A DNA stretch of 64,000 bases. Origin: Blasia pusilla. Taxonomy: Eukaryota > Marchantiophyta > Marchantiopsida > Blasiales. The notes beneath the pieces were generated by a model. It did no database searches. It was given only the letters and a program-made list of their open reading frames with translations, and had not been told where the DNA came from. The DNA lies in contig CM114275.1 in NCBI GenBank assembly GCA_050084515.1, positions 26,226,001 to 26,290,000 on the forward strand, in the 5' to 3' direction. Positions 14,037 to 27,800 of this stretch are shown here, piece by piece. The position numbers and the translations under genes were made by a program. Numbering within the stretch: the stretch's first letter is position 1; each line of letters begins with the position of its first letter.

Positions 14037-14234
14037 TAATGACTATTTTGTCATCTGATTGCTTACAGACATTATTCTAATATGACATCATGCCCAAACT
14101 TTGAATTTCATCGATACTTAATTTTGAGCCATAGAGTGGAGAGTTAAAGGAATAATTTGTAACTTGGGGGATGTAGAAGTGAGTTTATTCCATCTATGTT
14201 ACTTTTTAATTTCACACCTAAAAACCTTTTGAGG

Positions 14235-14374
14235 TTTATGTAATTAAAAGAGGATGGGGTTTGAAGACCCCTTCCTCATACGATGACTAACATATTTTTG
14301 GTCTCCTATGTGATGACGCACGTAACAAGCGAAATTTAATGAAGGAGATGCATTTCTCATGGGCATTATACTAG
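14235..14374 (+). mobile_element. Second Helitron-like copy, related to 13843-14036
   Basis: Shares TAATTAAAAGAGGATGGGGT and then GACCCCTTCCTC, GGTCTCCTATGTGATGACGC with the element 200 bp upstream, and ends CATTATACTAG before a T. The first TC is degenerate (TTTATG). About 140 bp and non-coding. Confidence 0.55.
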
Positions 14375-15194
14375 TAGAGTATATTATAATTTTTCTCTAA
14401 AATATTTTGGGAGTGAGAATAGTTTTTTTTTAGGGTAATTAGATGGAACCAACGTGTGCAAAAAGGTAGAGTTGTGTAATGAATAAGTGAAGCAAATTTT
14501 CTTTTCAAAAGGAGGTAGAGGCACCGGTTTAAGAAGGCTCCCGGTAGAGTGTTTCATGTGACCGTATTCTCCACAGCTTTAGACTTGGATCATAAGTCCA
14601 CTCCATCGTCGTCTCAAGCTCCAAGCCCCAAGCCCCAGCCTCCGCTACTTCTCCTCTATCCATTTCCCGCTGTACTTTCTTCGTGTCTGTAGCGACTTCG
14701 CTATCTCGCCGTCTCTCTATGTCGCCATCTAGCTAGTTAGGGCTGGCTGGAGTAAGAGCCTTAAACTTGGATCTGAGTCCAGTCCCCCACGCTTCCCTTC
14801 CCCATCGCCTGTACAATGCCTTTCCCACTGCTCCTTCACTTCTTCGTCGTCTTCGTCTTGTCTTCCTCTTCTGTTCTGCTGCTGCTTCTGCTCTGCCACT
14901 GCTGAAGTGTGTGGAATGGTTCGGTTCGATTTCGGATCGGATAGTTGCTGCTGATCGGATTGTAATGGAGTTGAGTAGATTTGCTTTGGTCTGATTGTCG
15001 TGGCAAGAAGAGGGTTTATGTTGGAAGGTGTTGGAGTGTGAACAGATTGACGGACGGGGGGAATTGATGAATGCGGAGGAGTGGGGTGGGGCGGAAGCGC
15101 TGGGTTGCGAGTGAGCATTGGAGAAGAAGAGGGAGGAGTGCAGGGGGGAATCGGTTTGTGAGGAGGGAGCGATTGTTATCGATAGGGAGGAGCC

Positions 15195-18100
15195 ATGATG
15201 ATGGGGGACGCGGGAATTGAGGCCAAGGAGGCAGCGGTGCGAGAAGTCGCAAAGCTTCTCCCTCTGCCGGATTCTCTGTCTTTCATCAATTCCATTCGCT
15301 CAGATTACGCCCTGCGACAACAGGTGTGTTTGATATTTCCTCTCCGGAGTCGGGATACCGTAATTCGGGACAGATATGGTTGTTGGTACTTTTTTTCCTC
15401 TGAATTGACTCTTGACCCTTGAATGTATTCTGGGCGGAAGGGAAACCTAAATTACGTTCAGGAATTTGACGGTGCTTGTGCGCATTCTTGCTGTCCAGGC
15501 CAATGACGCACAGCTTAGCACGAGCGTCATGACTCAGGTACTTTTGTTCATCAGGGATGCCACGGCAAGTCGGTTTCCACAGATCCCAGTTTTTTAGCAT
15601 TCAGTTTGGAAGCGTGTCTCTCATTGTGCTGTCCTGGAGAGCATGGAGAATCTAATTTCGAAATGTATGCATGGGACCGATTTGAAGAGTTGTCTTGGTT
15701 CTACTACTCCGAACAGGTGGAGCATGCACGGGCAGGCATTGATGTGCTTTCAGCAGCACAATGTACTATTGCAAATTTACGTGACAACTTCATTCTCATA
15801 GACAAGTGCGTATTATAGTTTTGAGTCCCAAATCTTAGCTCATCTGCCCATGTGTAACCGAAATGTAGTCGTGGTGCTCCTCTCTGTTCGTAGGATAGGG
15901 TAAGAGCTCTACCCGTGCTTCAGCTATAGTTAATCCCGCGTTTGGAGTCAGTCTTTGGAAAGCTTCGTATGCTTTTTTATGTTCTAGATCAACTTACATG
16001 TGGTAGTTAATGATATGGGGAGTTCTGAACAACACGGTACAAACTTTTCCAGATATTGATGCATCGCAGTTACCTTTTACAAGTTTTTCTGCACGGAGCC
16101 GATAAATGAAATTGAAACTAGTTTGATTTAATTTTGAAAGAAAGAAGGAACACGACATTGTTTTGGGACCTCCAGTGCTATCCTGGAGCCTGCTAACAGA
16201 GTAAGGAGAGGGAAAATGATTGACCTTTCATAGGAAGTCCTCTTTCTTCTTGTGGTGTTACGAAGAATAAGGTTGCTGAAAGTGCAGTTATTGAAAGTCC
16301 TCCAGCAATGATTTGCATCAAATTATCAATACTAGTATCAGAGATAGGAGTTAAGGAATGTAAAATGCTCTGGGGACGCCATGTGTCTTTTTCTTCAAAT
16401 GCCAAAGTTAGTTATTTCAGTTTTTCTCATTAAGACTTATTTGTACACTTTTTATCTTTGAATTTTTTTTAATTTGTGGAGGATTATTTCATTGAAAGTT
16501 TTGATGTGACAAGTTTTTGTTCATGGTACGGTCCATTTAACTAGTCTGATTATAAGAAGGTTGTGATACAATATTTTAGTGGCAGTCTTGCGGTCTTCAC
16601 AGTGGTTCTCACTAGATATCATGTGTGCATTCAGACTTTGCCGGGAATGCCAAACTTTGATAGAGCACCACGACCTAATTAAGCTTCTGAGCAATGCGCG
16701 CAACAACCTAAATATGACATTGAAGGTACTGACTATAGATGAACGTATTTGTCTCTTTGTGCACACTGGAATTCCGCATGTGTGCAGTTGTCGGATCTCA
16801 TATCTTCTTTGGTAGACCCTTCTATCTCTTTGGGTATAGCAGGTAGAACTGAAATCTTTAACCCTAGCATTTGAGAAAATGTGGCTGTGGCTCTCAGGGA
16901 GCTGCTGCCAACTTCTCCTTTGCTTTATAAGTGATGACACTGTTCCCTCAAACTCGTGCAAACAGTACAAATGCATCCTCAAGTTTGCAGCAGGTTCTCA
17001 CTTAATTGAGTTGTCACTTTTTCTTCACCAAGGAACAGGAAGTTGGACTGTAGCCTATCCTGGCCAAAGTTTTAAGGTTTGTGAGGAACCTACTCCATGG
17101 GGAGTTTTTCTCCATGATGTGAGAGGATTAATAGTAGGGGACTTTGTGAGTAGTTATTTACTCTCTCGTTCATGGGTGGATGTTATAGGATGTTGATGGT
17201 ATGATGTCTATCTCAACTGAAGCAGCAGAGGCACGAGTTTCTTTGAAAGATGACAGGGAGCTTGTTCGCACTTTTGAGGTCAACCCTTTCCCCGATTATC
17301 TCACTCTTTTAAAGGTTTTTTTAGTAATGTACTACCTGTGGAGTTGTGCACTTATTGGTCATGATTAGGTGCTAACATCTATGTTGATGACAATCACATT
17401 TCATAGCACATGAGTGTAAATTTTATGGTTGGAGGATAGCATTGCGTGGAATTGGTACTGGAGTCTTGTGGTTAATGTGTCTGTGCTGAGGAGTTTGCAG
17501 CTAGTCTTGGAAATGGTCTTACACGTTTCTGTGAACCTTACGTCAATGCTGGTAAATGATGGATAATGCTATTTTTGGTTTCTCGTCTGCAATTAAATTT
17601 GTCTGCTGCTGTCTGACATGCTACAGAGATTGACTGCTCTTGAAGGCAAGAGGAGATTTGCCCTAGCCACAGTATCCTCTCGCAAAGAAGAAGCAAGCAA
17701 GCTAACGTAAGTACCATGCTGAAATGTTTTCTTCGCACATTTTAGCAGTTGATTAGAACTCAATTGCATCCATTTGACTCCACATGGGGTTAATGGGAAT
17801 TTCAACTGAGGAGTGGTCGTGACCAGATAGGTGTGGACAATCATGTTTTTCTTAGGATGAACAGCATCCACCCAACAATTAATCATTTTGGTATGCTTTA
17901 CATGGCTGGAAGAGAACTCTTGTGACTATGAGCTGGATTACAGGCTGTACATCTGTATGGAGAAATATCATACTGCAATTGCTCTCTAGGGATGGTGGTA
18001 AATTAAGTTAGTTTAACTATCTAATCTGAAAAGAAGAGTACCAACCAGACAGTATAGAACAGTTTTTAGCTCAAGACTACAAAGTTTGTTCGTCAGGAAT

Positions 18101-21100
18101 GGATGAAGCCCAAACAGGTGAGTGCACAACATCTGAGGCCAATCCAGGGCAAGCCCTAAACTAGCTACAGCAAGAAGCAAGGTGTAGTGCTTAGAATCAT
18201 TTAGCTACATAATCTTTAACTTTGCCTTGTAGTCATCTATTGATTTCATGACCCCTTCTGTGAAACTGTGGAGTTGCATCTGATCTAACTGATGGATAGA
18301 TTGATAAAAGTATGGCTTTTTGTTTGTCTGGCAGGGAGTACTTCGAGGATGTGAATAATACAAGAGCAAAGTTTGAGCAAACGCTTTGGGGGCATATTTG
18401 TAACTTCTTCCAGCTTGCTAAGGAAAGGTACGACTCTATCCACTTGTTCTCGTGTGCAGATTTAATTGTAAACAGCAGCAGTGAGTACCTGTCCTATGAT
18501 TCTATGCCTTGAAAGACCTTAACACACAACTGAGCAAGCCTTTCTTAGAAGTAAGAAATGTGGGCAGTTCGTATTACTAATATTGAGGTGTGGAGTATAC
18601 GATCCTTGTTTGAATTGTATCTCGTGGAATTTCTCTGATTGCTCTCTCCACGACATTAAGGCAGAATTTCCTGATATCTTCAAAGACCTTGCTCTTGGGG
18701 TCTCTGAGTTCATAGCGAAACAGGACCAGATTCAGAGTCCTAAGTTCTTACATGAGTGTGTGAAAGCTAGAGAGTATTACCTGGTACAAAGGACCTCTTA
18801 GGCCCTCACTGGTGATGTCTTTCCTTTTTTTGTCCAACTGCCGTCCACCTTGGAAGCCAAGTCCCAGACTCCTCTGGGCCCCATGATCAATAAATGAACT
18901 CATTTATTCATTCTCCCCCAACAGAAGCGAGGTGGTAAGCACAGAATACTCTCAATCAAATGCAGTTCCAACCCTACACACAGTGGACACTCCACACAAA
19001 CAGCGCTTTGCAGTTCAGATGATTCCTCACTCCGTGCAATCAATTCAATACACAGAACCATATAGGCAAGAACCAGAGCCGATGGGGATGTCACACTCAC
19101 ACTTGGAGTGACACACTACCAAATGGAAGGCCAGAAGGATTAAGAATTTGATGTGCATCCACACACCCTGTGATTCACTACCACTCCACTTACATGTGTA
19201 CCAGGGCGAAAGGTCAAGGCCTGAGTTAGCAGCCTTACTACTTGTCTAAGTATCATTCCCCACCCTAACATTTCCCTAACTCTCTTTCCCTACCCTAGTT
19301 GTTTAGCCCAAAAGCTTCCTGAAGTAAAAGACCTAACTGAAATTTACAAGTGTTTCCACATATCGTATGTATATGGACCAAGCAAAATTTTCCAACATTC
19401 GGCATTGACTGGGGTGCATGTTGTGCTGTGCAGTCCGCAGACACTTGTGCGGGCCCTTAGGTATCTTCATCTCCTAGCTAAAATTTCCTAATCCCTGGCA
19501 ATTTTTTGAATTTTCTGCTTCTATAGTCAAATAAATGCATATTTCTCAGCCAATTCTGTCGGTTCTTCAAAGAAAGATTTATATGGTTGATCTTGGACAA
19601 GCTGAATGTAACTCGTGCATCTGCATCCGCTCAATACAATAAACAGGCTTATCTAGATGATGTTGGTGATTAAAATTTTCTTTGACAGCATAGAAATACT
19701 AATAAATGATCTACTGAATTGAGTTGTGGGGTCTAGGGTGGTTGAAATGCAGGAGGTATTAGATCAGCAGCAAGCAGAAGAAGATGCTGAAGCAAAAGGT
19801 GTAGGACAAATGGCAACATTACCCACTGCCCGGGGCAGTCGTAAGTAAGTGTATTCCCTGCTGTAAACTGTGAAGGTAGACCAACATGAGATGTTGCTTG
19901 TGTAGGTTTGTGGTTCTTACATAAGTGAACTGAGTACCTGCTGACAGGTGTTGTTACAAAAGTCTTTTGTCTATTGCTCTCTGAGTATGCTTCTTGTTCA
20001 GGAAGGAGATTTTTGCATCATTGTAAGCAATCACTTAGGATGTAAAACTGGCCATTCCGTGACTCTAAATAAGTTTGTGTGTTTATTGACAGGTCATCCC
20101 AACTAGGACCTGGAGGGAAACCACTGATGCCTTTCCCTTCAGGAGAGCAACCTAGTCAGATGAGCTCTTCTGGCGGACGAGGATATAAAGATCGTTGTTA
20201 TGAGGAAATTCGTAAATCTGTTGAAGCAAGATTTGAAAAACTCATTTCCAAGGTAGGGTTTGGTTTTACCTTGGATCTTTCTGATCGTCTCTTGGCAGAT
20301 TGGTCTTTCAACCTGGTGTACCAAAATCCTTACCCTTACCCTTACCCTTACTCTTACCCTTACAGTTGGACTGAAATAGACTTGTACAAAACCTTCAAAA
20401 GAATATGGAGTGGAGTCAAGAGTTGTTTTTCGTTAGCTTGGAACATTTTTCAACCCTCATGTTTGGCTTCTGATTTCGTCTGGAATGGCAGCTTGTTATG
20501 GAAGAGGACTTGAAGGCAGCTTTGGCAGAAGCGAATGTAGTGAGTGGTACCTCTTCCCTGCCCAAGATTACTTAGTCATGCTTAAGGGAACTTCCTGTGT
20601 TGAATTGGTGGAAGTTAGTAGGTGCAGCTGAACATTATCGATCAACAAATAGGACCTCGATATTGGATTTGATTACTAAGTGTTTAATTTGACCAACAAA
20701 GAGGACCTCGAGATTGCATTTGATTAGTAAATGTTTCATTTGACCAAAAGCAAACTTTTCTCTTCGGTAAACTTACTAGATGAAACTGCTTGTCTGATTC
20801 ATAGGTGTTTTTGGCCTTTTTTACTATTCTGATATCTGTGAAGTAAATTTCACTAATGGTGAGATTTACCCAATCCTCTCACAATCATATGATGAAGCAT
20901 AATACCTTCTATCTTTTGCAGATCTCTGCAGAGCTACCAGACATTTATGATCATGTTGCACCTTGTTTTCCACCTCGGTAAGTTTTTCTTACTTGAAACC
21001 TTTTTTGTGGTTTTCTTGAATGCTTCCTAACCGTACTTGGTGATTTAATTGACTGCAAGGTGGAATGTAATCATTCTCTGATTGAACGTGTGTGCAGCTA

Positions 21101-21795
21101 TGACATATTTCAGCTGCTGGTGCAACTTTATACAGAGCGTTTTGTTACAATGCTTCGCAAGCTTGGTGATAGAGCTAATGACTTGACAAACATTGAAATT
21201 CTTAAGGTTTGTTTAGGTTGGGAGCTGCAAGAAAACAATGTTGTGTCTGTCCTGAGTGGTCAATTCCCTTCAATATAACTTTACTTGTTGGAGAGCATCT
21301 TAGATGTTATTATTTCACTCTGTTGATGCTTATCTGGGTGGATAGGCCGAAGCTCTCTGTCAAGTTACTTTGGTTTTTCTGGTGTAGAGGTCTTGAATCC
21401 TCACACCCACTTTTTTGTGCAGGTTACAGGGTGGGTCCTGCAGTACCAGGAGCAGCTATTGAATCTAGGTGTTGATGAAGCAGTTGCTTCAGTATGTGCT
21501 GAAAGTGGATCAATGGATCCCCTCATGAATGCTTATGTGGATCGTATGCAAACCCAAACACAGGTGCCCAACCTTTTGAATTAAACTTTCCTTTACGTGA
21601 AAGCTGTTTGAAATGCTTTTTAGTTCCTCATACAACCATGTCCTGATTGCTGGCTTAATGATTGTGTGCATTTGTATTCTACACTGTTAGCATGCATTTT
21701 GCTCACAACTATCCAAAGACGAAAGTGGAAATGAAATGATGTAGTTGTTAATTCTAGAAAGGGTCGAATAAAACAAAACTAACAAAAAAAAAAAA

Positions 21796-21838
<43 letters not shown>

Positions 21839-24800
21839 ATATATGTATATTGATCAAGTCCCACACGTGACAAAATATAATGCATTCTGTATTTATTCTG
21901 CACTTGACCATGTGCCAAACAGAAATGGTACTCAAATATACTGGAAAATGATAAGAAGACTCCCCCGAAGAAAACTGAGGAAGGAAAACTGTGGACTCCA
22001 GCAGCTGTTGATCTGTTCCGAATCCTAGCAGAGCAAATACAAGTAGTTCAAGAAAACAGCACTGATGTTATGCTTTACCGAGTGGCTCTGGCTGTCATTG
22101 AGGTACCTTCAATGGATTGGTTATAGATTTTCTTGCTCAAGTATGAATGAACATATTCTGGTTTGAAAAGTGCTTTCCTTGCTATCTTGGTTAGAAATAG
22201 TTTTTCTGGCTTTTTTAGATGGTACGGGGAAATGCATTCAAGGGTGATGTTTAACAATTTCTGTGTCGTCTCCATAAACCTTGGCAATTTTGTACTAGAT
22301 CACACAATTCTATGATGGGAATAGAAAACTGTAACTGTAGAGAGGGTACACAATGTCCTTGAGTGGAGAGGATCTTCCAAGTGTTTTGGGAGAAACTGAG
22401 CTAGCATAGAGTAGAAAAAGAAAGTTATTGGATCTCCTTTTGTCTGTTCTCACAGAGATTCACATATCTTCAATGATGGGCCCACTTTTGTCTATAGATT
22501 CATTGGTTATAGAGACTAGGATGGTTCAAAAAGCTTCTTTTGAGGGATTTTCTAGATACAGGATATGGGAGAGCTCTAGAGTCTGGCATTTCACTGTAAG
22601 CGGAGCATGTTTGGCGTAAGTAGATGTTATGTAGTCTTCTGTGCATTTTCCACCCGTGTCCCTTGTCTTGTTGGAGGTGGAAGTTGTGTTCTGCAATTTT
22701 CTTTGAATTTGTACAAAGTTGTTAGACATGGGTCATGGTGTGGATTCCTGAAAGTGATCAAATAGCATCAAGATGGAAATTAGAATCAAAACTTTGCAAC
22801 TAAGCTGTTTTTTTCATCCATGCAGATAATGGGTGGGTTTCAAGTTGCCCAGAGGCAGAGACTTGAGGAACCAGTTGCAGATATTGGCCTTGAGCCACTC
22901 TGTGCAATGGTAAGGAAATCTTTGCAATCAAGGAATATTTTTTCTCCTTGTCACTTATTTTGTAATTTATGATGTACAAGGGTTTCACTACTTGAAACTA
23001 GAATCATCTAGGTTTGCACAGTACAGGTCTGACATGTACGAGGAATTTCTCAGGAAGGTCTTCGTAACATCTCTTTCAGGTGAACAATAATGTTCGATGC
23101 TATGATCTTTCAATGGAGCTCAGTAATAACGTCATGGAGGTTTTGACTCCGTATTATGCTGAGCAGGTATTTGTCAGTGAACTAAAGTCAGTAGAGAACT
23201 CTCAATTCAAGCAGGACGCATGATGAACTCCACATAACTAACCTACTCCTGTTACCTTCCAGTTTCAGTCTGTGGAAAACTGAGACTAGGCCATTGAAAC
23301 GAGAGTCTGTTGGAAGGCAAATGTGTATTCATATTGATGTGCTGTGGTGATTGTTAGGTTACGTGGGGCCCTGTTGTACCTAGCTTCAAAATAGTTCACA
23401 TACAGAATGAGCCAGTGCTACTAGTTCTCAGGAAATCAATCCAAGGTGGACCCTGAAATGAAGGACTTTGGTAATAGTCATCTATTATGAAGTGAAAAAT
23501 AATAAACACTTGATGCTAGTCTGTTAGGAAGTCTTGGAAGTCAAGGTGATTACATGTTCACTATCTCCACTTACAAGCTCAATGTGGTCCCCTGAGTACC
23601 AGTTATTTAACCTTACAAGCCAATCAAGTAGACTTGTGATTGAAAAGTTGTATCTACTCTGTAGATTCTTTATACCAATGTGAGCTCTGCCAATGTTGGG
23701 TCAAATTTGTTGAGGCACAATGAGTTTATGGACTGCTTGGTATTACAGGTTAACTTTGAAGATACATGCAAAGGTTTCCTTGAAATTGCTAAGGTGAAGA
23801 GTTTTACCACTTAGTGCTGTGGTTCATACACATGTATAATATGGATTTTAATGCAGCCTGTCATTTGATGGTTTGTTAAATCAGGTATGTCAGAGTTGTG
23901 TCTGAGAAGGTTGTTTCAATAATCATTTGGGCAACTTGTACTCTATCCTAGGGTCACATTACTAGGATAGTAGCCATATTCTTTTAAGTTCATATTGTGA
24001 GGATAGCAATTGTTGTAAGCCGGATACCCTCTCTGGTTTGGCACCTTTGTGAAAGTTTAGTTTGGCAATGGTGGATGGTTGTAGGAAGCAGTGCAACAAA
24101 CTGTCAGCGTGATATTTGAAGATCCAGGTGTGAAGGAGCTAATAGCAAAGCTTTATCATAAAGGTAAGAATTAACAGAGATCATTGAGACTCCCAATTTA
24201 CTGTTACAAAATTTGAAATTTCCAAACTCTTCATTTCAAACAATCTGAAATTGAGCCTGCAGTAGAATTAACCCACGTGGCAGAGGGTAAGAATCTCAGA
24301 GGACAAGAAGCAGTGAATGACTTCGTATTATATGATCTCAGCAATCGTTTTTGTAAATACCATGATAGAACTTTGTATCTCAACTAGAGAGTGAAGATTT
24401 GCAGAGAGATTGCTTCCTCTGAGTCTGCTGGAAGCAGGAATCTGACCACATGAGGAACGCGGGATGTTCTTGAAGCAGAGTGGTATGACGGACTAATAAC
24501 CGAGTCCTTGGTTGCCACTTTTAAAGATTATAATGGAGATATTAAAACGTGAGTTTGGCATCTCATCATGTGGTCGTCTGTCTGAAACAGAGTGGTATGA
24601 AGGGCTAGTTACCGAGTACTTGGTAGCTACTTTTGGGGATTACTTTGGAGATGTAAAAGCGTGAGTACAGTTCACCCCCACAAGCATAAAGGCATCATTC
24701 GAGCTAAATATTTTCCTCTTTGCTCTGCTATTTTCAGACTTTTTCTGTATTAAGGTCAATAGTTCTCCTTTTAGCTGATGAAAGCCGTTTTGAAAGGTCC

Positions 24801-27800
24801 AAGGTTGCTGTAGGTTTAATTCAATGTGCTAGGGTTTATGAGTCGACTGCCTGTAAAAATAGGGGCATGAAGTTGGATGAACTCATATTGTTAAACATAT
24901 ATGGTCAAATGGTCAAAACGTTATATTGTCACTTTATATGTTTATTGAAGTTTTGACTGAATGATTGTGTGTTGAAAACTTCAATAAACACATAAAGTGA
25001 TGTGGGGGCACTTCGTTTCTTTCCTCATGATTAGCAGGTCTAAAACTCGAATTTTCTAGCTTCCAGCCCTTTATATTTTCTAATGTGGAAACCTTCCTCA
25101 AGTAGTAAATAAATCAGTGGACATGTACAGGTATGTTGAAGACAGATCATACAGACGATTTGCAGAGGCTTGTCTTGAGGAAACGATTGTTGTATACGTG
25201 GATCATCTTTTGATGCAGGTTGTGTGGCTATCCTTTTTGCCAATTGCCTCTAATCATGTTGGTTTTCTTATTCTGTCATGAAGCAGCAGGAAGGAAAGTA
25301 AATTTCTAGACTTAATATATGGAAAATTGTGTTGTCCTTATGTTGAATCGCTCAGACTTTAGATCTCGACTTTAGTGGAGCGGGGATTCACTATCCTAAG
25401 CCTCTTACAAGGCATTGCCTCATTTTTAATATTACATCCCTGTTTTCTGGCATTTGTCTCATGAGGTATCTTAGTTAGGAAAGGAACTTATTTAGCTATT
25501 AGGTGGTTTGGATAGATCAGTTATGGAAGATACGACAGTTTTATGTATTTATTTGAAACTGTTCCATCTTTTGACTGTCTGTTTATTTTCTTCTGCTTGA
25601 GTAATTTAAACATCAAGCTGTCAACAGGAGGAAGATTACTTAGCTGTCTGTACTTCTAGTTAGGGCTGGCATATGATAGGGCCTTTAGTGATGGCTGCAA
25701 ACCCTTTATACCTTTGTTCCTTACTCATCAATTCCTCACCTGGTCTAAAAATAGGAAACAAAGTTCTAATGATCTTGATGACTATTTTTTCATACTCCAT
25801 TGCAGAAAAATTACATTAAAGAGGAGACTCTTGATAGGCTTAAAATGGATGAAGAGGTCCTTTCTGACTTTTTCAAGGAGATTATCAATATTGCGGTGCG
25901 TTTTCTCTCCGACTTCCTGGTCAAGCTTAGAGTGAAGCATTTCTGCAGAGCACAAGAGGTCTGAATGGATACTACTATATAGTGCTGACAATACTGGATG
26001 ACTAACTTCACATCCTCTCTTGGCATGGAATTCAGAAAGTGGAAAAAAGAGTACAGCCTCTGGCGGAATTACGGGAGCTGGCTTCAGCAGAGAGTGTGGA
26101 TGCTTTCACGTTGGCTTACACAAATCTGCTTCAGAATCACCCGGACTGCCCTGTATGCATCTGCTTCCTACTTCTAGAGTTATTTTGATGGCACATTGTG
26201 TAGAATACAATAGACACAGAAACTGTTACCATAGATTATTGCCTGCCATAGCTTTGTGACCTAGACCTGCCTGGTTCCCTAGTGGTACAGTTTGGATATC
26301 TGATGCTAAGACAAGAAAGAAGTGAAAGAACTGAGCCAACCCAAGAGAAGCTGACCACTGTTCAGTATTTGTCTGAGAGCTTGCAACCCTAGGTCACACT
26401 CCTTAGTTGGACAGTGACTGGGATGGGTGCAGACAATGGAAGTGAGGAGAGTTCCACATGAGAGGAGGGAAAGTTTTTCATATTGTATGAGTGCTTACCT
26501 TATGGTGTTGGTGCAGAGCTTCCAGGTGTCAATGAAGAAACTCTTAACATAAAAACTTTACTTTGGGCTGTGAATATAGCCTACTGAAGCTGGGTATAAG
26601 CGTATAAAGTCTTCACACACAATTTACGTCACTGAATTTTGATCTTTGAAAACACCACTCACCGTTGTGAACACATTAACTTGGGCAGTGAATCTAGGGT
26701 ACTGAACATGAGAAGTGGCACCAGTGACAGTAAATTAGATCTTTCAGCAAATATGTGTCATTTATGCTTCAAATCTCACACAAGTGACTAGATAGTGCCA
26801 GCAAGCTTCATCTCCACCATCACGGAGGGTGCAGGACTTTGAATGTCCTCCCAATTTGCTCCGTTTGGGATGAAGGGAACAGCTCCTGTCCTGAACGTGA
26901 ACATCAGTTGCGTTCCCAAACAGGGAATTCCCAGAAAATATTTCATGAGCTCTGCTGATTCATGATACAGTCTCATTGTGTAGGGTCTGCCTCTGATCCT
27001 TTACTTGATATTGGTCCATTGTACTGGCCTTTACTCTGGAGTGGGACTGTACTCATTAAGTAGTGACTGCACTACCAATGGAGTATCCTCTAATGGAGTT
27101 CCAAATGTACTTTTAAGAGACACTACTAATTAAGTAGTGCCTGTCCTAGCCTTGCGACCATAGACCCTGCACCCTAGTTGGATGGTGCTAGAACTGGAAT
27201 GGGTGTAGAGAGGAAGAAGTGAAGAAGGTACCATTTGAGAGAAGGAAGATAATCTCACATAGTGTGAGTGGTGATCATACAGAGCATTTGTGTGGAGTTT
27301 CCAAGTTTCAACCAAGAGGGCCATCACGGCGTCCTTTTGGGATTTTGAGAGGCGAGGTAGTGGACCTGAGAGTAGTTCTGGAAGGTTTACCCGGAGTGGT
27401 GCGAGGTTTCGAGGGTCTCCACATGAGAGACCACCTCGATCTCTGTGTGTGTTAGTGATCCACTATACACACACAGTACAAGAGTGTGTGTGTACGGTGG
27501 ATCACTAACACACTCATCTACTTTATCTGATCAGCCCCCCAATACTCATTATTTACCAGTGCAGCAACGTTGGGCAGTGAATGTAGACTTTTGAATGTGT
27601 TGAATAGTTCTGGTGTTACCAAAACTAACTGTGTTATGTTCTCAATACAATTGATTGGCCATCTAGGGATGCTTAGTCATCAGGAATCATAGTTATCTGG
27701 TAAATTATCTCCAGGTATCTGACCTGGCAATACCTTCAAGTTACTACTGACTCTTGCAAAGAGAAATTTCTCGATTTAAATGATACCCTGGTCAGTAGAT

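Larger units (their letters stand above)
13077..15194. promoter_or_regulatory. Divergent spacer between the membrane-protein gene and SEC6
   Basis: Both flanking genes start at the edges of this 2.1-kb stretch and are transcribed away from each other, so it should hold both promoters. It contains the 67-bp tandem repeat and two Helitron-like insertions. From about 14530 the GC content rises, and the last 650 bp (pyrimidine-rich on the plus strand) look like SEC6 promoter and 5' UTR. I see no confident TATA box. Confidence 0.5.

Noticed and set aside
20327-20364. Possible interstitial telomere array in SEC6 intron 10
   Set aside because: The period is CCCTTA (6 bp), not the plant unit CCCTAAA; it is an ordinary microsatellite.
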